In this document: positions 16,850 to 25,890 of the stretch, piece by piece
How positions within the stretch are numbered: the stretch's first letter is position 1
Layout of the letters: every line of letters starts with the position of its first letter
Translations under genes and position numbers: made by a program
Assembly (NCBI GenBank): GCA_002287035.1
Contig: NSKG01000006.1
Span: 62,001 to 126,000 of the forward strand
Direction of reading: 5' to 3'
Source of the DNA: Pseudomonas sp. WN033
GTDB lineage: Bacteria > Pseudomonadota > Gammaproteobacteria > Pseudomonadales > Pseudomonadaceae
Length of the DNA stretch: 64,000 nucleotides
Notes under the pieces: generated by a model
Told to the model about the DNA's origin: nothing
Seen by the model: the letters and a program-made list of their open reading frames with translations, nothing else
The model's database searches: none

Positions 16850-19066
16850 ATGCCCCGTTTGCATTATCCCCCGCGTTTTGCCTTGCTGCCCTTGTGTCTG
16901 GCAGTCGCGTTTGCCACACCCAGTTCGAGTCTGGCACAGGACTTTGCTGCCAACAGTCAGGATGAACACGCCGAGGATGGCAGTAACCGCGTGAGCCATG
17001 GCCGCGCAGAGGCTGATTCCCTGGTTCTCGACACTATGGTGGTCACTGGCGTAGCCAATGCTGAAGTTGCTGGCGGGCCGGTGCAGGGTTACCGCGCCAA
17101 GCGCAGTGCAACCGGTACCCGAACCGATACCGAGCTGATGCAGACACCGGTATCGGTCCAGGTGGTCAGCCGCGAACTGATGGATGACCAGCAGGTACTG
17201 AGCCTGGATGACGCACTGAAAAACGTCAGTGGCGTGTATGTCATGCAGGGGCCTGACGGCAACACCATGGATGCCTTCAATATCCGTGGCTTTCAGCTTG
17301 ATGCCTATGGCGCAACCTACCTTGACGGGGTCAAGGACTTTTCCCGTGCGCCCAAGGAAACCGCCGGTCTCGAACGGGTGGAAGTCCTCAAGGGGCCGGC
17401 AGCCATCATGTATGGACGCATTGAGCCCGGCGGCATGATCAACCGGGTCAGCAAGCAACCTCAGTCCGGCCAGTTCACCCGGCTGCAGCAACAGGTGGGC
17501 AGTAACAACCTGCTACGCACAACCCTGGATACCAACGGCGCATTTACCCACGATCAGAGCTGGCTGTACCGAGTCAACCTGGCGGTGGAAAAGGCCGATG
17601 GCTACAAGGACCATACCGATAACGAGCGTCTCTACCTGGCGCCACAGTTGAGCTGGCAGGTCTCTGACCGCATTAATGTCCGTGCCGGTCTTGAATACCA
17701 GACCAATGAACGGTCCTGGGCTTTGACCTACGGCACCATCGGTGATGCCAATGGGCCGGTGGATGTTTCCACCAGCACGAACCTGCATGGCAAGGATGAG
17801 TATTACGAAGACGACAGTCTGACCTGGCACCTGAGCTGGCAGCATGCCTTCAATGACCATTGGCGTATTCAGCAGCGCTTGACCTACGTTGACCGCAACA
17901 GCAAGGCCGAGGGCTCATCGCTGAGTGCTGCGGATGCGGACGGTAACTACACCCGAACCTACTGGGGCTGGGAAGACGAGCAGGCAACTATTGCTTCGAC
18001 CAATATCGACCTGATTGGCGAATTTACCACCGGTCTGGTTGCTCACACCCTGTTGCTCGGTGCCGATTACTTTGATGAAGAGTACGACTCCGGTGGCTGG
18101 GCCTCCGGCGGCACGCCACAAGCATCGAACGTCCACAGTCCGAACAACCGCGATACGCCCTATGACCAGGACTACAACGTAAGCGATTACTGGTATGAGA
18201 ACCGTAATTTGGGGGTGTATGCGCAAAACCAGATGGCCCTGCTGGATGATCGCCTGCACCTGCTGATAGGAGCCCGTTACGATTCGGCAGACTACACGTA
18301 CCACTTCGGTGGCCGCGAATTTAATCCCAAGGACAGCAAGCTGACCTGGCGCGGCGGCGTGCTGTATCAGTTGCACCCTGCGATTGCGGTCTATGCCAGC
18401 TATGTTGAGGGCTTTGGCAGCTCGAATTTCAGTTGGGGCAGTGGCGAAACCTTTGATCCACAAACCTCGCACCAGTATGAAGTGGGCGCCAAGCTGCAGC
18501 TGACGCCGGAGCTGAACCTCACTGTGGCTGCCTTCGAGCTGGTCAAGGACAACCTGACCATGGCCGATCCGAACGACATCACTCGTACCATTCTTGCCGG
18601 TGAGGCGACCAGTAAAGGCCTTGAGCTGGACCTGGCCGGGCAATTGACTCCCAACTGGAAAATGGTCGCGGCCTATGCCTACACCGATGTGCGCTATACC
18701 CGCTCGGATCGCTTTCAGGGCGAGCGCCTGCACAGCATTCCCCGGCATGGTGCCAGTCTCTGGAACACCTACACGTTTGGTGCCAGCGGCTGGGAGGTTG
18801 GTGCCGGGGTGACCTACCGTAGTGAACGTCTCGGTGTGCAGCGTGGGGCACAGCCTGCGCTGTATCCCTACACCATGGATGCCTACACGCTGGTGGATAT
18901 GATGGTCGCCTACTCGTTTCCGCTGCGGGATATGACGGCAAAAGCGCAGTTGAACGTCAACAACCTGACCGACAAGGTCTACTACCCGGCAACCTATGGC
19001 CGCAACAGCCGGATTGCTCAGGGTGAACCGCGGCGCGTGGTTGCCTCGCTGAATCTGGCGTTCTGA
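16850..19066 (+). CDS. TonB-dependent siderophore receptor (first)
   Basis: A 738-residue outer-membrane receptor. Signal peptide about 1-28 (ending SSLAQ), TonB box-like DTMVVTGV, plug domain from about residue 75 (TDTELMQTPVSVQVVSRELMDDQ, FNIRGFQLDAYGATYLDG, VEVLKGPAAIMYGRIEPGGMIN) and a 22-strand barrel ending in VVASLNLAF with a terminal Phe. It resembles the hydroxamate/ferrichrome-type siderophore receptor family. There is no N-terminal STN signalling domain, although a FecI/FecR pair lies directly upstream. ATG at 16850 follows GAGG; a TTG at 16844 is less likely. The ligand cannot be told from sequence alone. Confidence 0.92.
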   Translation: MPRLHYPPRFALLPLCLAVAFATPSSSLAQDFAANSQDEHAEDGSNRVSHGRAEADSLVLDTMVVTGVANAEVAGGPVQGYRAKRSATGTRTDTELMQTPVSVQVVSRELMDDQQVLSLDDALKNVSGVYVMQGPDGNTMDAFNIRGFQLDAYGATYLDGVKDFSRAPKETAGLERVEVLKGPAAIMYGRIEPGGMINRVSKQPQSGQFTRLQQQVGSNNLLRTTLDTNGAFTHDQSWLYRVNLAVEKADGYKDHTDNERLYLAPQLSWQVSDRINVRAGLEYQTNERSWALTYGTIGDANGPVDVSTSTNLHGKDEYYEDDSLTWHLSWQHAFNDHWRIQQRLTYVDRNSKAEGSSLSAADADGNYTRTYWGWEDEQATIASTNIDLIGEFTTGLVAHTLLLGADYFDEEYDSGGWASGGTPQASNVHSPNNRDTPYDQDYNVSDYWYENRNLGVYAQNQMALLDDRLHLLIGARYDSADYTYHFGGREFNPKDSKLTWRGGVLYQLHPAIAVYASYVEGFGSSNFSWGSGETFDPQTSHQYEVGAKLQLTPELNLTVAAFELVKDNLTMADPNDITRTILAGEATSKGLELDLAGQLTPNWKMVAAYAYTDVRYTRSDRFQGERLHSIPRHGASLWNTYTFGASGWEVGAGVTYRSERLGVQRGAQPALYPYTMDAYTLVDMMVAYSFPLRDMTAKAQLNVNNLTDKVYYPATYGRNSRIAQGEPRRVVASLNLAF

Positions 19067-19115
19067 TTTTTACGGGTTGGCGTGACTCAACTCGGCATAG
19101 GGGTAAATCACTTCT

Positions 19116-21338
19116 ATGCCGAGGACTCAACCTGTGTCAGAAGCACGAACTTCCGTTGGTCACTTTGTCTGTTACTCGTTCACTGGCCGGCTCTTGGTCC
19201 TGCATGTGAGTCTGGCGATTGCCGGGCTGGCGGCGCCGACAGTTCAGGCCGAGGAGGCTTTGGCAACAGCACAGCAGGCTGATGTAAAGGCCCTGGCACC
19301 AATGACTATCACGGCGCAAAACCGTGCGGCCGATGAGGGCGTGACCGAAGGTACCGGTTCTTACACCAGCACAAGCATGCGTTCGGCTACCGGGCTGGGG
19401 TTGGCGCCGCGGGAAACGCCACAGTCGGTAGCGGTCATTACCCGCCAACAGATGGACGACTTTGCCCTGGGTGATGTGTCGACGGCATTGAGCTACACCA
19501 CGGGCATCAGCGTCAATCAGGCCGAAACCGACCGGGTGTTTCCTACGGCCAGAGGTTTTGCCATCACCCATGTGCAGATTGACGGAACCCCGATCGAGGC
19601 GCAGAGCAGTGTCGAGGGTGATTTTCTCGCCGACACCGCGATCTATGACCGGGTCGAGATTGTCCGTGGCGCTGCCGGATTATTAAGCGGTGCCGGCAAC
19701 CCGTCGGCGGCGATCAATCTGGTGCGCAAACGGCCCACCCGTACGTTTCAGGCCAGCACCTCATTGAGCGCCGGAAGCTGGGACAAATACCGCGCCGAGA
19801 CTGATGTTTCCGGCCCTCTGAGCGAGAATGGTCGCCTGCGTGGGCGGCTGGTGGCGGCTTATCAGGACAACAAGTCCTATCTCGATTTTCTCGACCAGCA
19901 ACGCAAGGTACTTTACGCCATCGGCGAGCTGGACCTGACAGACAACACCACGCTGAGCGCGGGGTTCGATTACCAGCACCTGGTCTCCGATGGCACCACC
20001 TATGGTGAGCCGGTGCCATTGTTTTTTTCCAATGGCCAGCGTACCGATTTTTCCCGCTCGACCACCACCGGAACCGACTGGACGGTGTGGGACAAGGAGC
20101 GCAGCATCTACTTTGCCGATCTGCTGCACCGGTTCAGCCATGGCTGGAGCGCCAAGCTGTCGGTCAGCCATCTGCAGGGTGACTACTTCGGCCGCCTGCA
20201 ATATCTCTCGGGTTACATCGACCAGGACAGCGGCACTGGTTTTAACAGCTCGCTCAACAGTTTCAGCGTGGATCGCCGCCAGACCGGTATCAACCTGTTT
20301 GCCAGCGGGCCATTTGCGCTGCTGGGTCGCGAACACGAGTTGATCGTGGGTTGGAACCGGGCACGGGAAACCAACGACCGCCAGTGGTACGACCCGCTGA
20401 CCAACCCCGACCCCGGCAGTTTCTACAACTGGAATTACCCGCGTCCGGTATTCAACGATCAGGCCTCACGCTTTCGCAAAGCGACGACGGATCAGTCCGG
20501 TTATTACAGCGCAGCGCGGCTGAGTATCAGCGATGCGTTATCGCTGGTCGCTGGCGTCCGGGTGAGCGACTGGAAGCGCGAGGAATGGGTCAACAAGCAG
20601 AAAACCGACGAATACCAGCACAGTGATGAAATCAGCCCATACGGCGGACTGATTCTGGATATCAACCAGACCTACTCGTTGTATGCCGGCTATAGCCGGA
20701 TTTTCAACCCGCAATCCAACCGCGATGTCAGCAATCGGGTTCTGGCCCCGATTGAAGGCACCAGCTATGACGCCGGTATCAAGGCTGCGTTTCTGGCTGA
20801 CCGCTTAAATGCTGCGTTGTCGGTGTTTCGTATCGAGCAGGACAACGTTGCCGAGCCGGATCGCATGGTGGACGGCGAGCAGCGTTATCGCCCTCGTGCG
20901 GGCGTGGTTTCCAAGGGCTTCGAGGCAGAGATTTCCGGCGAGGTGGCGCCGGGTGCCCAACTGTATGCCGGTTATACCCATCGCAAGGCCGAGGATGCAC
21001 AGGGCCAGGCCGCTCTGACCTATGACCCCGAAAACATGTTGCGCTTGTCAGGCACCTACGATCTGTCGGGCGGGGCGCGCAGAACTGTCGCTGGTGCGGC
21101 CGTGCGGTGGCAGGGTGATATTTACAAGGAAAACTCGGGACCTAATGGCGAAACCGCGCGCCAGGGTAGTTACCTGGTGATTGACCTGATGGCGCGTCAG
21201 CAGTTGTCGCCGGGGTTAACTGCCAGCCTGAATATCAACAACCTGCTGGATCGAACCTACTACAGCACCTTTATCTACAACGGCGGGTTCTACGGCACGC
21301 CGAGAAGTGCTGAGCTAAAGCTGCAATATGCCTTTTAA
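19116..21338 (+). CDS. TonB-dependent siderophore receptor (second)
   Basis: A 740-residue outer-membrane receptor of the FpvA/FhuE-like siderophore class. A long basic N-region precedes the signal peptide core (LLVLHVSLAIAGLAAPTVQA), then a TonB-box region (LAPMTITAQN), plug (APRETPQSVAVITRQQMDDF, FAITHVQIDGTPIE, VEIVRGAAGLLSGAGNPSAAINLV) and beta-barrel ending LKLQYAF. As with the preceding receptor, no STN domain is present. The two receptors are only about 30% alike by eye, so they are not a recent duplication. The start is uncertain: ATG 19116 has AGGGG rather far upstream. Confidence 0.9.
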   Translation: MPRTQPVSEARTSVGHFVCYSFTGRLLVLHVSLAIAGLAAPTVQAEEALATAQQADVKALAPMTITAQNRAADEGVTEGTGSYTSTSMRSATGLGLAPRETPQSVAVITRQQMDDFALGDVSTALSYTTGISVNQAETDRVFPTARGFAITHVQIDGTPIEAQSSVEGDFLADTAIYDRVEIVRGAAGLLSGAGNPSAAINLVRKRPTRTFQASTSLSAGSWDKYRAETDVSGPLSENGRLRGRLVAAYQDNKSYLDFLDQQRKVLYAIGELDLTDNTTLSAGFDYQHLVSDGTTYGEPVPLFFSNGQRTDFSRSTTTGTDWTVWDKERSIYFADLLHRFSHGWSAKLSVSHLQGDYFGRLQYLSGYIDQDSGTGFNSSLNSFSVDRRQTGINLFASGPFALLGREHELIVGWNRARETNDRQWYDPLTNPDPGSFYNWNYPRPVFNDQASRFRKATTDQSGYYSAARLSISDALSLVAGVRVSDWKREEWVNKQKTDEYQHSDEISPYGGLILDINQTYSLYAGYSRIFNPQSNRDVSNRVLAPIEGTSYDAGIKAAFLADRLNAALSVFRIEQDNVAEPDRMVDGEQRYRPRAGVVSKGFEAEISGEVAPGAQLYAGYTHRKAEDAQGQAALTYDPENMLRLSGTYDLSGGARRTVAGAAVRWQGDIYKENSGPNGETARQGSYLVIDLMARQQLSPGLTASLNINNLLDRTYYSTFIYNGGFYGTPRSAELKLQYAF

Positions 21339-21407
21339 CGATTATTGCAGCGATTTTTTACGGGATACCCGCTGCTGGTTCGGCATGAGGTTATACCCCG
21401 CATTGTT

Positions 21408-21767
21408 ATGGATTATCAGCATGGCAGCAGTGCCCGCAAAACAGCATGGCTCATCCGGGCTCATGCACGGCCCAGGAGCTTTGGCTTGACGCGGCTGTGG
21501 ATGGATATTGCACTCAGGGTGCTGCTCGCCTTGCTGGGCAGCTATGTCTTGGCCAATCTCGGTGCCGTGGCGTTTGCTGCCTTATTGCCGTTGGCGCGGG
21601 TGGATGCTGCGCTGGTCTCGATCCAGCTGAGTTTTGCGCTTTATGCCTGTGCGGTGGTCTGGGTATTTGCCGCGCGTACTGCCTGGCGGGCGATGGCCGG
21701 CCTGCTGCTGATGGCTGCTGTCTGCCTGCCGGTGGTCATGCTGGTGGTTGAAGGTGTGATCGGATGA
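21408..21767 (+). CDS. DUF3649 family membrane protein
   Basis: About 119 residues with three hydrophobic segments (LLALLGSYVLANLGAVAFAALLPL, LSFALYACAVVWVFAA, MAGLLLMAAVCLPVVMLVV), fitting the DUF3649 family, which typically sits with PepSY and DUF3325 genes in iron-regulated clusters. Function unknown; thought to be an inner-membrane accessory in iron acquisition. ATG 21408 is chosen but the site lacks a clear ribosome binding sequence; a TTG at 21345 is an upstream alternative. Its stop overlaps the start of the PepSY gene (ATGA). Confidence 0.75.
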   Translation: MDYQHGSSARKTAWLIRAHARPRSFGLTRLWMDIALRVLLALLGSYVLANLGAVAFAALLPLARVDAALVSIQLSFALYACAVVWVFAARTAWRAMAGLLLMAAVCLPVVMLVVEGVIG

Positions 21768-23383
21768 AGGACGGTTTCCGCCAGTCCATGGCCTGGCTAC
21801 ATACCTGGGTAGGTTTGTTGCTGGGCTGGATACTGTATTTCATCTTTATTACCGGATCGCTGGGTTATTGGGACACCGAGATCGACCGCTGGATGCAACC
21901 GGAGCTGCCTGTTGCCAGCAACGGGGTATCAGATGCACAGACCATCGAGGCAGGGCTGCAGCGCTTGGCCGAGATTGCTCCACAGGCTTCGCGCTGGTTC
22001 ATTACGCTGGCCGGAGATCGCAACAACCCTTATCCGAGCATCTTCTGGCAGGACGCCCAGGGCAGTGACAGCGAGCAGCTCGACCCCGGCACAGCCGCCC
22101 CGCCGCAGGCTCGCGCCACGGGCGGTGGGCAACTGCTGTATCAGATGCACTGGCGACTGCATTATTTGCCGAGAACGGTTTCCGACTGGATTGTCGGTAT
22201 TGCCAGCATGCTGATGCTGCTGGCGCTGATAACCGGTGTTGTGGTGCACAAGAAGATCTTCAAGGACTTTTTCACCTTTCGCCCGGGCAAGGGGCAGCGC
22301 TCATGGCTGGACGCCCACAACGTGGTCAGTGTCATCAGCCTGCCGTTTCAAGTGATGATTACCTACTCCGGTCTGGTGTTCATGATGTTTGTGTACATGC
22401 CGCTGACCGTGGCTGCCTTCTATGGCACTGACGCCCAAAGCCGCATGCTGTTCCAGCAAGAGGCGTTTCTATTGCCGCAGCTGCCTGAGCCGGCTGGTCA
22501 GACGGCGGAGCTGACGAGTCTCGGGGCCGTGCTTGATCAGGTGGCAGTGCTCTGGCCCGATGAGCCGTTAGGCTATGTGGATATTCGTCATCCTCGGGAT
22601 AGCAATGCCCGAATAATCGTTGCTTCCGGCAATGCCGCCGGGCCGGTTAGAAGCCGCACTACACTGCTGTTTGACGGCGCCAGCGGCGAGTTGCTGGAGA
22701 ACCGCCCAGCCTCGGACAGCGTAGGACGTTTCAGTCGTGAGTTGCTGCTGGGCCTACATGAGGGGTTGTATGCCGGCACGGTGCTGCGTTGGCTGTATTT
22801 TCTGTCCGGTCTGCTCGGCGCGGCAATGATCGCCAGCGGCCTGGTTCTGTGGACGGTCAAACGCCGCCAGCGGGCTGAGCGTACGGGGGAGCGTCACGCC
22901 GGGCTGCGTCTGGTCGAGAGCCTGAATATCGCTAGCATCATTGGTCTGCCGCTGGCGGTTGCCGCCTATTTCTGGGCCAATAGACTGTTACCAGTCGCCT
23001 GGGAGGCGCGGGCCGAGTGGGAGGCCCATGTGATGTTTGGTGTCTGGGCCGGCCTGTTTCTGCATGCCGCGCTGCGCCCGGCGTCACGCGCCTGGGTCGA
23101 ACAACTGACGGCGGCTGCGCTGGCTTTTGCCCTGTTGCCGCTGGTGAATACCCTGACCACCGAGCGTCACCTGTTGAATAGCCTGTTCGCCGCCGACTGG
23201 GTGTTTGTCGGTTTTGAGTTGAGTGTGTTGGCAACCGGCCTGGCTTTTGCCGCTGGCGCGATCTATCTGCAGCGCCGCAGTGTGGGACCTCGTCATCAAG
23301 GTACGGCCAGGGCTGGCAGCATGGGCACTGCGCGGACCGGCCAGTCGGGGCAGCGGGTTGAACTGCTGGAGAGTCGTCCATGA
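21764..23383 (+). CDS. PepSY-domain inner-membrane protein (PiuB/FpvG type)
   Basis: A 539-residue inner-membrane protein of the PepSY_TM family. It starts with the hallmark MAWLHTWVGLLLGWILYFIFITGSLGYWDTEIDRWM, has LLYQMHWRLHYLP, a second membrane helix with MLLALITGVVVHKKIFKDFF, FRPGKGQRSWLDAHNVVSV, and further TM helices to the end. Relatives are proposed to reduce ferric siderophores in the periplasm (FpvG) or to be iron-regulated. It overlaps its neighbours on both sides by four bases, so DUF3649-PepSY-DUF3325 is translationally coupled behind the TonB receptors. Confidence 0.87.
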   Translation: MKDGFRQSMAWLHTWVGLLLGWILYFIFITGSLGYWDTEIDRWMQPELPVASNGVSDAQTIEAGLQRLAEIAPQASRWFITLAGDRNNPYPSIFWQDAQGSDSEQLDPGTAAPPQARATGGGQLLYQMHWRLHYLPRTVSDWIVGIASMLMLLALITGVVVHKKIFKDFFTFRPGKGQRSWLDAHNVVSVISLPFQVMITYSGLVFMMFVYMPLTVAAFYGTDAQSRMLFQQEAFLLPQLPEPAGQTAELTSLGAVLDQVAVLWPDEPLGYVDIRHPRDSNARIIVASGNAAGPVRSRTTLLFDGASGELLENRPASDSVGRFSRELLLGLHEGLYAGTVLRWLYFLSGLLGAAMIASGLVLWTVKRRQRAERTGERHAGLRLVESLNIASIIGLPLAVAAYFWANRLLPVAWEARAEWEAHVMFGVWAGLFLHAALRPASRAWVEQLTAAALAFALLPLVNTLTTERHLLNSLFAADWVFVGFELSVLATGLAFAAGAIYLQRRSVGPRHQGTARAGSMGTARTGQSGQRVELLESRP

Positions 23384-23718
23384 TCTGGCTGAGTGCAGGC
23401 TCATTGCTATTGGCGCACGCCGGTCTGAGCTTACTGGCGCTGGCTATGGACAAGCATCGCAAGCAATTGCTGCCACGCCGTCAGCTGCCGGTGTGGTTCA
23501 CCTGGCTGGTGCGCTTCGCAGGCTGGGCCAGTCTGATCTTATCTTTGAGCGCCTGTGTCATCGGCATGGGCACAGGCGTGGGGTTGCCGTACTGGCTTGG
23601 AGTGCTGAGCCTGGTGGCTCTGGTCCTGATTCTGCAGCTTGCTTATGCGCCGCTGGCGGCTATCCGTATCGCTTTGTTGTCACTGGGTCTTGGCCTGACA
23701 GGCCTGCTCCTGCAGTGA
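23380..23718 (+). CDS. DUF3325 family membrane protein
   Basis: A 112-residue protein with about three to four membrane helices and the family opening LLAHAGLSLLALAMDKHRKQLL, identifying DUF3325. These small proteins almost always follow DUF3649 and PepSY genes in siderophore-uptake units; function unknown. The start overlaps the PepSY stop. It is the last gene of the iron unit; no clear terminator follows. Confidence 0.8.
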   Translation: MIWLSAGSLLLAHAGLSLLALAMDKHRKQLLPRRQLPVWFTWLVRFAGWASLILSLSACVIGMGTGVGLPYWLGVLSLVALVLILQLAYAPLAAIRIALLSLGLGLTGLLLQ

Positions 23719-23790
23719 CTAAAGAACCTGTTCAGGAGCCATACGGCCTCTGCAAGGTTGTAATATCCACCCATGAAAGGAGAACTATCC

Positions 23791-24171
23791 ATGCAAACCC
23801 CATTTCGCCTGTTCACCGGTATGCTGGTCCTCAGCCTGAGTGCCATGAGCTGGGCTGGTGATAAGCAGCGTATTGACCATTTCCAACCCAAGGCTTCCGA
23901 GACGTTGCAACAAGCGGTAGAGAATCTGAGCGAGTACAACACCGAACTGGCGAATATTCTGGCCAAGGATGAGCTGAGCGCACAAGACCTGCACAATGTT
24001 CATCAACTAAGCTACACGCTGGAGGTGGCTCTGGAGAAAATCCATACCGATCTGGCTGAAGTGGCGCAGGTGCTCGAAGAGGTGCATGTCGCCTCCGAAC
24101 AATCCGATGCCGCCACGGTCAAGGCTCGCGGCCAGGTTTACCTGGATGTTACCCGCACGGTTGTAGAGTAA
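23791..24171 (+). CDS. small exported DUF6746-like protein
   Basis: A 126-residue periplasmic protein with signal peptide (residues 1-22, ending SWAG) and a helical mature part (RIDHFQPKASETLQQAVENLSEYNTELANILAKDELSAQDLHNVHQLSYTLEVALEKI), which matches the pattern of the DUF6746 family. ATG 23791 is chosen over 23773 because AAAGGAG precedes it with proper spacing. Unknown function; several His/Asp/Glu residues could bind ions but no motif stands out. It is separate from the iron unit (72 bases after it). Confidence 0.7.
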   Translation: MQTPFRLFTGMLVLSLSAMSWAGDKQRIDHFQPKASETLQQAVENLSEYNTELANILAKDELSAQDLHNVHQLSYTLEVALEKIHTDLAEVAQVLEEVHVASEQSDAATVKARGQVYLDVTRTVVE

Positions 24172-24222
24172 CGCTGCGCCTGGGCTTGGTGTACCACTGG
24201 AGCATCAAGCCCTGCTCTTTAC

Positions 24223-24242
24223 GGCTGTCGGCCTCGACAGCC
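24223..24242. terminator. hairpin in the convergent gap after the DUF6746-like gene
   Basis: GGCTGTCG-GCCT-CGACAGCC is a perfect 8-bp stem with a 4-base loop, sited between two convergent genes. It has no T-tract on either strand, so termination is only a guess from position. Confidence 0.4.
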
Positions 24243-24273
24243 CGGATACTTCCAGTCGCCTGCCTTACTCACA

Positions 24274-24495
24274 TCAAACCGAATGTCTGACTCTGGAGGC
24301 CAGCCTGGCATCGCTGTGGCGGCTGCTGTCCATCAGCTCCGGATAGTCGCAGACCTGGGCGTGCAGAGCCTGGCTGTCGCGGTAGTCCTCGATTGCACGA
24401 CGATAGGCCATGCGCTTTTTGTCTTCTTCGCGCCGGCGCTCCCTGCGCAGGTTGCTGGTACTGGTGTCACTACGGTAATCAGGATCAAAAGCCAT
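24274..24495 (-). CDS. small charged protein of unknown function
   Basis: A 73-residue, very charged protein: a basic stretch NLRRERRREEDKKRMAYRRAIEDY followed by LHAQVCDYPEL and a serine/arginine-rich tail. ATG 24495 has GGGAGG at the right distance; the longer reading to 24588 has none. The central basic-acidic part recalls the small PA3496-type proteins of pseudomonads, but I am not sure. No signal peptide. Confidence 0.55.
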   Translation of the reverse strand: MAFDPDYRSDTSTSNLRRERRREEDKKRMAYRRAIEDYRDSQALHAQVCDYPELMDSSRHSDARLASRVRHSV

Positions 24496-24609
24496 GCTGG
24501 CATCCTCCCGGGGTGGCTGTCGGGCAGTACCCGAATACTGTGCCGCAAGGCGATGACGGACTGATGACAGTGGGGCTGGTATGCTCAATTCAATTCGTGG
24601 AGAGCCCTG

Positions 24610-25701
24610 ATGATCGAACTCGACGCCGGCCTGGCCCAGGATATTGTTGATCGGGCCATGGCCATCCTGCCTTACAACATCAACGTGATGGATACGCGCG
24701 GGCTGATTATTGGCAGCGGAGATCGCCAGCGCTTACATACCCGTCACGAGGGCGCCCAACTGGTCCTCAGCAACCAGCGGGTGGTAGAGCTCGATGCCCA
24801 GGCTGCCGCCTGCTTGCAGGGTGTGCGGCCCGGCGTCAACCTGCCGCTGTTCAACGCCGGTCAACTGGTTGGCGTGCTCGGTATCACCGGTGATCCCGAG
24901 GAAGTTCGACCGTTCGCCGAGCTGGTGCGCATGGCGGCGGAAATGCTGGTCGAGCAGCGTGCCTTGCAGGCCGAACGACAGTGGCAAGAGCAGCAATTGC
25001 AACGCTGGCTGTCTGAACTGCTGGACAGCGATTACCCGCTACCGGCGCTGGCCAGTGAACTGGAGCGCCTGGAACTGACCTTGCACTGGCCGTTGCAGGC
25101 CGCGCTGATCTGTCTGGATGGGCGTGCCGACGCTACCCATCAGTTGCGCGAGCGGACCGGGCCACTGCTGTTGCCGCTGGGTCGTCATCAGTTGCTGTGG
25201 TTGCGTTCGCCCCAGGAGCCTGAGGCCGATCAGGCCTGGCTGGCACAGGCCGAACGACGTGCTTGGCCGGTAACCCGGCTGTTGGTCGCCGAGCCGGTCG
25301 AACGACTGGCCGAATTGCGCGAAGCCTGTCAGGCGCTCGGTACTCTGCGCGACTATGCTGACGCGGCACAGGCTGCACGGCTGCTGTATCTGGCCGACCA
25401 ACAGGTGTTGGTACTGCTTTATGCCCAGCGTCGCAGTTGGTTGGTTCAGCGTTTGCTGGCGCCGGTGCGGGCGCTACGCCAGGTCGACGGTCAGGGCGTG
25501 CTGGAAGCGACCCTGCGTGACTGGCTTGAATGCGGCGCCCAGAGCCAACTGTGCGCTCAACGTCTGGGGATTCATCGCAACACCCTGCGCTATCGGCTGG
25601 AGCGCATCAGCCGGGTGACCGGGCTGGAGCTGTTCCAGGCCGAGCCACGTCAGCGGCTGAGCCTGGCGCTGGCCTTGTTGCAAGGGGTCGAGCGCGACTG
25701 A
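24610..25701 (+). CDS. cdaR: sugar diacid/glycerate-responsive regulator CdaR
   Basis: A 363-residue CdaR (SdaR) family activator. The N-terminal sugar-diacid recognition domain starts LDAGLAQDIVDRAMAILPYNINVMDTRGLIIGSGD, includes GVRPGVNLPLFNAGQLVGVLGITGDPEEV, and the C-terminus has a PucR-type HTH (CAQRLGIHRNTLRYRLERISRVTGL). CdaR activates genes for glucarate, galactarate or glycerate use. The next two genes on the same strand are a GntP-family permease and glycerate kinase, so glycerate is the likely signal. A perfect palindrome begins on the last base of its stop codon. Confidence 0.9.
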   Translation: MIELDAGLAQDIVDRAMAILPYNINVMDTRGLIIGSGDRQRLHTRHEGAQLVLSNQRVVELDAQAAACLQGVRPGVNLPLFNAGQLVGVLGITGDPEEVRPFAELVRMAAEMLVEQRALQAERQWQEQQLQRWLSELLDSDYPLPALASELERLELTLHWPLQAALICLDGRADATHQLRERTGPLLLPLGRHQLLWLRSPQEPEADQAWLAQAERRAWPVTRLLVAEPVERLAELREACQALGTLRDYADAAQAARLLYLADQQVLVLLYAQRRSWLVQRLLAPVRALRQVDGQGVLEATLRDWLECGAQSQLCAQRLGIHRNTLRYRLERISRVTGLELFQAEPRQRLSLALALLQGVERD

Positions 25702-25720
25702 ATTGTGCGTGTGCACAATT
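25701..25720. promoter_or_regulatory. palindromic site upstream of the glycerate permease/kinase genes
   Basis: AATTGTGCGTGTGCACAATT is a perfect 8+4+8 inverted repeat (arms AATTGTGC/GCACAATT) directly after cdaR and 170 bases before the permease start. It fits a dimeric activator site, most simply for CdaR. Because TTTTT follows at once it might double as a weak terminator of cdaR. Confidence 0.55.
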
Positions 25721-25890
25721 TTTACTTCGATTTGACCCATGGATACCGTGCTTGTGTCCGAGGATTTTGTGCCTATGCTGGGCGACAATGAACGGCTGGC
25801 CGAGGGAGCTTCGAATACACCGCCGTTGCTGTGAGTGTGCGGGGGCCCTGGCATCATCGACGGACAAGACAATAAGAAAGGAGGCCATCC

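Noticed and set aside
16652-17491. Minus-strand ORF over the first TonB receptor
   Set aside because: No family features and fully overlapped by the receptor with signal peptide, plug and barrel.
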